Below are positions 5,732 through 8,862 of a DNA stretch of 8,862 bases, piece after piece (the first letter of the stretch is position 1; every line of letters starts with the position of its first letter). Origin of the DNA: Pseudomonadota bacterium (lineage in GTDB: Bacteria; Myxococcota; Polyangia; GCA-2747355; JACKDQ01). A program made the translations under genes and the position numbers. The notes beneath the pieces are model-generated. The model had not been told where the DNA came from. It saw only the letters and a program-made list of their open reading frames with translations, and ran no database searches. The stretch lies in assembly GCA_030591195.1 (NCBI GenBank), contig JAUVBO010000058.1, positions 1 to 8,862 on the forward strand, given 5' to 3'.

Positions 5732-6292
5732 TCAGTCCTCGACGCTGAAGTCGCAGGTGCGGTCGAGGCAGCTGAAGAGGTCCCGGCGCTCGGCCGGATG
5801 CAGCGCGCGGCGGCAGATACACAGCCTGCAGCAAGCGGGGGGACCGACGGCGAAGCGCGCGACGCAGATGAACCCGTCGGGGCAGTCTGGCGTCGGGTCG
5901 GGGCAGTCGCTGTCGACGGCGCAAAAGTCAGTGCAGCGGGCGACGTCCATGCCCGTGTAGAGGCAAAGCTGGGAGTCGCAGACCTGAGAGGTCGGATTGA
6001 GGCGCATGCTCCAGGGGGTAAGCGTGTGCTGGAAGTCGCACAGCGCGCCCACCGGCGCGCCGGTGGGGCCCGGGGTCGCGGGTGTCGGTCCCGGGCTCGG
6101 ATCGGCCGGCGGCTCGGGCAGCGGATCGGCCGGCGGCGCCACTGGGGCTGTCGGGCTAGGGCGGGCAGGCGGTGCCACGGGGGCCGCGGGCACCACGGCG
6201 TCGACCGGCACGGCGCGTCCATCACATCCGCTGGCACAGCTCGCCAGGGCGAGGATCAACGCTGCGGAGTATCGCTGTCGGACCAGCTCCAT
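5732..6292 (-). CDS. Secreted lipoprotein: Pro-rich linker plus Cys-rich domain
   Basis: I do not recognise a named family for this 186-residue protein. Residues 1-22 form a short basic/hydrophobic signal peptide ending in CASG before Cys23, a plausible lipid-attachment site. Residues 28-81 are a low-complexity linker of Pro, Ala and Asp with repeated APPA/PPAD units. Residues 85-180 hold 14 cysteines, including AVDSDC (125-130), a Cys pair at 154-155 and CRLCIC (155-160), consistent with a disulfide-knotted extracellular domain. The DSDC motif resembles the '..DC' modules of the larger protein at the right edge of the window. The start ATG has GGTGAGG unusually close upstream. The coding frame is convincing because signal, linker and Cys spacing only make sense in this frame. 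The function is unknown; surface display is inferred. Confidence 0.75.
   Translation of the reverse strand: MELVRQRYSAALILALASCASGCDGRAVPVDAVVPAAPVAPPARPSPTAPVAPPADPLPEPPADPSPGPTPATPGPTGAPVGALCDFQHTLTPWSMRLNPTSQVCDSQLCLYTGMDVARCTDFCAVDSDCPDPTPDCPDGFICVARFAVGPPACCRLCICRRALHPAERRDLFSCLDRTCDFSVED
6098..6137. repeat. Direct repeat in the Pro-rich linker, 16 bp at 24-bp period
   Basis: The 16-base unit CGGATCGGCCGGCGGC occurs at 6098-6113 and again at 6122-6137, in phase with the codons, giving two PPADP-type peptides. A diverged related unit (GGCGGCGCC at 6132 and GGCGGTGCC at 6168) is offset by 36 bases, also in frame. It looks like linker growth by in-frame duplication. Confidence 0.7.
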
Positions 6293-6309
6293 ACCTCACC
6301 ATACGCCGC

Positions 6310-6392
6310 CCGGCGAAGCACCGGACACTCTTTGATCAACGCGAGGCGAGGCGCGGAACATTCCCGGGAAGTATCGATCAGCTCCGCGGAGC
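6310..6392. repeat. Cluster of short palindromes between lipoprotein and dehydrogenase genes
   Basis: Within the 116-base gap there is a stem-loop CCGGCG-AAG-CACCGG (6310-6324, one G-T pair). There are also two perfect palindromes: TTCCCGGGAA (6361-6370) and GCTCCGCGGAGC (6381-6392). None is followed by a T-run on the minus strand, so an intrinsic terminator is not supported. They could be operator sites or chance in GC-rich DNA. Confidence 0.3.
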
Positions 6393-6408
6393 CTTTGGCG
6401 ACAACCCC

Positions 6409-7593
6409 TTAGAGCGCGGCCTCGAGGATCTCGGTCAGCTGCTGGTCGGTCAGCTCCACCGGGTTGTGGCGCATCGATGACCCGCGGGCGCCGACGACGA
6501 TCCGCGGCAGATCCTCGCGCGTGATGCCGAGCTCCGACAGCGTCGGGATCCGCAGCCGCTGCCGCAGCACCTCGACGCCGGCGATAGCCGCGGCGATCGC
6601 CTCGGCCCGCTCCACCGTCCGCCTGCCGCTCAGTGCCTCGCCGATGTCGGCCAGGCGCGCGTGGACCCGCGCCGCCACCGGGGTGCGGTGGCTCGCCTGA
6701 TGGTTCTTGCGCAACACGTGGGGCAGCAGGCTCGCGCAGGCGACGCCATGCCCGATCTGCGGAAAGAGAGCACCGATCGGCGAGGCGAAGCCGTGCACCG
6801 CGCCGAGGCCGGCGTTGGCCAGGCAGATGCCACCAAGCAGGCTGCCCAGCGCCATCCGCCGGCGGGCCCGGGCATCGTCCGGTCCCTCGTAGGCCGCCGG
6901 CAGCGCCTGGCCCACCGCGGCGATGCCACGCAGCGCCAGCCCGTCGGTCAACGGCGAGGCGTTGTTCGAGAGGTAGGCCTCGATCAGCTGGGTCAACGCG
7001 TCCATCCCGCAGGCGGCGGTGAGCTCGGGCGGATCGTCGTGGGTCAAGCGCGGGTCGACCACGGCCAGACGCGGGATCAGCAGCGGGCTGCGGACGCTCT
7101 TTTTGTAGCCAGCGCCGCTGATCACCGCGTTCTTGGTCACCTCGCTGCCGGTGCCGGCGGTCGTCGGCACGGCCACCATCGGCACCGGCGGCCGCTCGAT
7201 CGTCTTGCCGGCGCCGACGCCCTCGAGGTAGTCGAGCAGCGACCCGGGGTTGGTGATCATCCCCGAGGCGGCCTTGCCGCAGTCGAGCACGCTGCCGCCG
7301 CCCACCGCTACCACCAGATCGCAGCGGGCCGCGCGCGCACCGCTGACCGCCCGGTCGACGTCCTCGATCCGCGGCTCGCGACCACAGCGGGCCTCGGCGA
7401 CCACCGGCAGCTGCTCGCGCAGGCGCCCGAGCAGGCCGCTGTGCTCGGCCGAGGCGCCGCCGACCACCAGCAGCGCGCGGCTCCCCAGGGGCCGAGCCAG
7501 CTCACCGAGACGCTCGGCCGCCCCGTCAGCGAAGACGATCCTCGCGGCGGTGAAGAACTCGAAGGTCCCGATGGTCGACTGGTCGCCCGCCAT
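6409..7593 (-). CDS. Iron-containing alcohol dehydrogenase (group III, Fe-ADH)
   Basis: The 394-residue protein is a full-length member of the Fe-ADH/dehydroquinate-synthase-like family, cytoplasmic NAD(P)- and metal-dependent oxidoreductases of alcohols and aldehydes. The N-terminal cofactor domain has GGGSVLDCGKA (98-108) and VPTTAGTGSEVTKNAVI (142-158). In the metal domain Asp198 (CGMDALTQLIEAYLS, 195-209), His267 (GAVHGFASPIGA) and His282 (QIGHGVACA) are three of the usual ligands. The usual second ligand (DxxxH) is Gln202 here, a change I know from a subset of the family. The end (MRHNPVELT, 374-382) is the usual C-terminal motif. The ATG lies 2 bases after the stop of the LsrG-like gene and has only a weak GGGG upstream, so translation is probably coupled. 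The substrate cannot be read from sequence. Confidence 0.92.
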   Translation of the reverse strand: MAGDQSTIGTFEFFTAARIVFADGAAERLGELARPLGSRALLVVGGASAEHSGLLGRLREQLPVVAEARCGREPRIEDVDRAVSGARAARCDLVVAVGGGSVLDCGKAASGMITNPGSLLDYLEGVGAGKTIERPPVPMVAVPTTAGTGSEVTKNAVISGAGYKKSVRSPLLIPRLAVVDPRLTHDDPPELTAACGMDALTQLIEAYLSNNASPLTDGLALRGIAAVGQALPAAYEGPDDARARRRMALGSLLGGICLANAGLGAVHGFASPIGALFPQIGHGVACASLLPHVLRKNHQASHRTPVAARVHARLADIGEALSGRRTVERAEAIAAAIAGVEVLRQRLRIPTLSELGITREDLPRIVVGARGSSMRHNPVELTDQQLTEILEAAL

Positions 7594-7595
7594 CG

Positions 7596-7901
7596 CTAGA
7601 ACGCCCCGTCGGCGGGGAAGTGGCTCTCGTACCTGGTCCCCTGCCGCGGCTTGGCCATCCAGTCGGCCACCGTGTCACGCCAGGTCTGATAGTGCTCGGT
7701 CTGCTTGTGTGCATCGAGCGCAGCGGCGTCGCGGTAGACCTCGTAGAGGAAGAACTGCGCCGGGTCCTCGACGCCCTGCAGCACGTCGAAGCGCAGGGCG
7801 CCCGGCTCCTGCAGCGTGCCCCGGTGGTTGCCCTCCGTCGCCGCGATGAAGTCCCGCTCGCGGCCCGCCTTGACCAACACATCCACGCAGACGACGTACA
7901 T
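7596..7901 (-). CDS. LsrG-like antibiotic-biosynthesis-monooxygenase (ABM) fold protein
   Basis: The 101-residue protein is a single ferredoxin-like ABM domain of the kind found in quinol monooxygenases and in LsrG, the enzyme that isomerises phospho-AI-2 breakdown product in E. coli. Its shared pattern is NHRGTLQEPGALRFDVLQ (25-42), FFLYEVYRD (50-58) and AHKQTEHYQTW (64-74). These align closely in my memory with LsrG's NHLGSVQEEGNLRFDVLQ and HKTTPHYKTC. The start is the ATG at 7901, not the upstream GTG at 7925, because AGGAGG sits 6 bases before the ATG. The stop lies 2 bases before the Fe-ADH start, so the two are probably co-translated. No Lsr transporter, kinase or thiolase gene is nearby, so an AI-2 role is not supported by context. 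Such proteins usually act as dimers. Confidence 0.88.
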   Translation of the reverse strand: MYVVCVDVLVKAGRERDFIAATEGNHRGTLQEPGALRFDVLQGVEDPAQFFLYEVYRDAAALDAHKQTEHYQTWRDTVADWMAKPRQGTRYESHFPADGAF

Positions 7902-7907
7902 CGCGGT

Positions 7908-7913
7908 CCTCCT
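7908..7913 (-). promoter_or_regulatory. Strong ribosome binding site of the LsrG-like gene
   Basis: AGGAGG on the minus strand sits 6 bases before the ATG at 7901. It is the best Shine-Dalgarno match in the window and decides the start. Confidence 0.85.
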
Positions 7914-7948
7914 CGGCTTGAGCACTGACCGTGCGGTGCAGGGATACG

Positions 7949-7960
7949 GATCGATCGATC
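7949..7960. repeat. Perfect 12-bp palindrome GATCGATCGATC
   Basis: Three tandem GATC units form a self-complementary 12-mer in the 87-base gap before the LsrG-like gene, about 50 bases from its start. It could be an operator or a methylation-sensitive site, if the host has a GATC methylase. The function is not shown. Confidence 0.4.
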
Positions 7961-7988
7961 GGAGCAGACGCCGGGGGCCCGACGCGCC

Positions 7989-8862
7989 TCAACTACCGGG
8001 GAAGCAGATCTGGATCTTGTTGACCTCGTCCAGGCCACACTTCTCGCCGTTGGCCCAGTCGCAGTCGTCGTCGGTCTCGCAGCCGCAGTAGTTTCCCTCG
8101 GCGACGCAGCCGCCACCGTTGAGGTTGCCCTGGCAGTCCTCCTTGGTGGCGCAGGTACAGAACTCCTCCTTGCAGATCGGACCAAGGGAGAACTTCGCCG
8201 CGCCGCAGTCCTTGCTCTCGAGGCACTCGACGCAGTGGTTCTTCTTCCAGTCGCTGTCGTGCTTGCAGGTCGAGCGGTACTTGTCGGTGATGCAGTCGAT
8301 GCTCTCCATGCAGAAGTTCGGCGGCGGGTCCTGCACCGCGAGCTTGACCGCGTCGGCCGCGACGTAGTCGGCGTCCTCCTTGCCGTCGGCGTAGACCCAG
8401 GTCTGACCGCCGTCCTGGCTGAAACGGTAGGCGATGTCGTACTCCTGGGTCAGCGGCGCGATCACCGTGCCGCCAAAGACGTCGTACTTGGCGTCGATCG
8501 GCGGGTCGTGCTTGTCGCCGTTGCTGATGAACTTGGCGTCGAACCAGCGGAAGCTGTAGTCCTTGCCGGGGACCTCGCCGACCTTGCCGATACCCACCTG
8601 AACCACCAGGTTCGCCGGCGCGCTGTCGCCGGCGTCGGTGACGCCCTTGAGGTAGACCTGGGCCTGGATCGGCTCGGACATGTAGTCACGGAAGGCCATC
8701 GGCTGCGCGCCGATGATCGCGCCGGTGAAGTCGTCGCTCATCGGCTCGCTGACGGTGTACTGAAAGTCCACCGCGTTGGACGGCTGGTCGCCGACGCGAA
8801 CCTGGATGCTGACCAGCGCCGGGTTGTCGTAGGGCGGGCCGTAGGGGTTCTTCGGCAGGGTG
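7989..8862 (-). CDS. Modular secreted Cys-rich protein, C-terminal fragment
   Basis: The frame is open to the right edge, so the 290 visible residues are the C-terminal part of a larger protein, and the GTG at 8771 is only an internal codon. Residues 1-36 (…VSIQVRVGDQPSNAVDFQYTV) look like the last strands of an IPT/TIG-type immunoglobulin-like domain. Residues 63-178 form a beta-rich module with VVQVGIGKVGEVPG and YDIAYRFSQDGGQTWVYADG, a pattern I associate with extracellular proteins of delta-proteobacteria. Residues 184-286 contain 16 cysteines in about four units, each marked by a '..DC' at 190, 219, 243 and 267, similar to Dickkopf-type Cys-rich repeats. The protein ends CFPGS without an anchor or sorting signal. 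Export through a signal sequence beyond the window is inferred. The function is unknown; adhesion or surface structure is one option. Confidence 0.8.
   Translation of the reverse strand, partial: TLPKNPYGPPYDNPALVSIQVRVGDQPSNAVDFQYTVSEPMSDDFTGAIIGAQPMAFRDYMSEPIQAQVYLKGVTDAGDSAPANLVVQVGIGKVGEVPGKDYSFRWFDAKFISNGDKHDPPIDAKYDVFGGTVIAPLTQEYDIAYRFSQDGGQTWVYADGKEDADYVAADAVKLAVQDPPPNFCMESIDCITDKYRSTCKHDSDWKKNHCVECLESKDCGAAKFSLGPICKEEFCTCATKEDCQGNLNGGGCVAEGNYCGCETDDDCDWANGEKCGLDEVNKIQICFPGS

Noticed and set aside
6661..7599. 312-codon plus-strand frame opposite the dehydrogenase
   Set aside because: It is the antisense shadow of a full-length Fe-ADH, with His/Gln/Arg/Ala-rich low-complexity content.
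7596..7925. Longer version of the LsrG-like protein starting at the GTG at 7925
   Set aside because: The AGGAGG site lies inside that extension, 6 bases before the ATG at 7901, and the extra eight residues do not match the family.
1..8862. CRISPR arrays, tRNA or rRNA genes, insertion sequences, prophage or defence genes
   Set aside because: No regularly spaced repeats, cloverleaf-like segments, transposase/integrase motifs or defence domains were seen on either strand.

Overview
The window is GC-rich, with strong G/C bias at third codon positions and long antisense shadow frames. It reads as a piece of bacterial chromosome. Secreted cysteine-rich proteins built from short '..DC' modules, a DUF3332-type lipoprotein and short genes packed into overlapping operons suggest a delta-proteobacterial or Myxococcota-like organism. 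That assignment is inference from gene style, because no RNA gene or other lineage marker is present.

Layout: (1) positions 1-169, minus strand: the N-terminus of a ThiF/E1-like adenylyltransferase that runs off the left edge. (2) 170-670: a divergent intergenic region with an AT-rich core and several small inverted repeats, and no convincing gene. (3) 671-2924, plus strand: a tightly overlapping trio, a PlsC-type acyltransferase followed by FetA and FetB, the ATPase and membrane subunits of the YbbL/YbbM-type metal exporter. (4) 2997-5065, plus strand: dapC and dapD, overlapping by 4 nt, for two consecutive steps of the succinylase route to meso-diaminopimelate and lysine. (5) From 5082 to the right edge everything is on the minus strand. 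In transcription order these are a modular secreted Cys-rich protein (its 5' end lies beyond the window), a small LsrG-like antibiotic-biosynthesis-monooxygenase (ABM) fold protein, an iron-containing alcohol dehydrogenase starting 2 nt after it, a Pro-rich/Cys-rich lipoprotein, and a DUF3332-type lipoprotein. The last gene converges on dapD with a 16-nt gap.

Functionally, the plus-strand run combines membrane lipid acylation, metal export and cell-wall/lysine precursor synthesis, while the minus-strand run mixes envelope proteins with a likely two-enzyme redox cassette. No CRISPR array, tRNA, rRNA, transposase, integrase or recognisable defence locus was seen. The least explained parts are the LsrG-like/Fe-ADH pair, the two Cys-rich envelope proteins and the AT-rich divergent intergenic region. 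None of them shows by itself that a new system is present.
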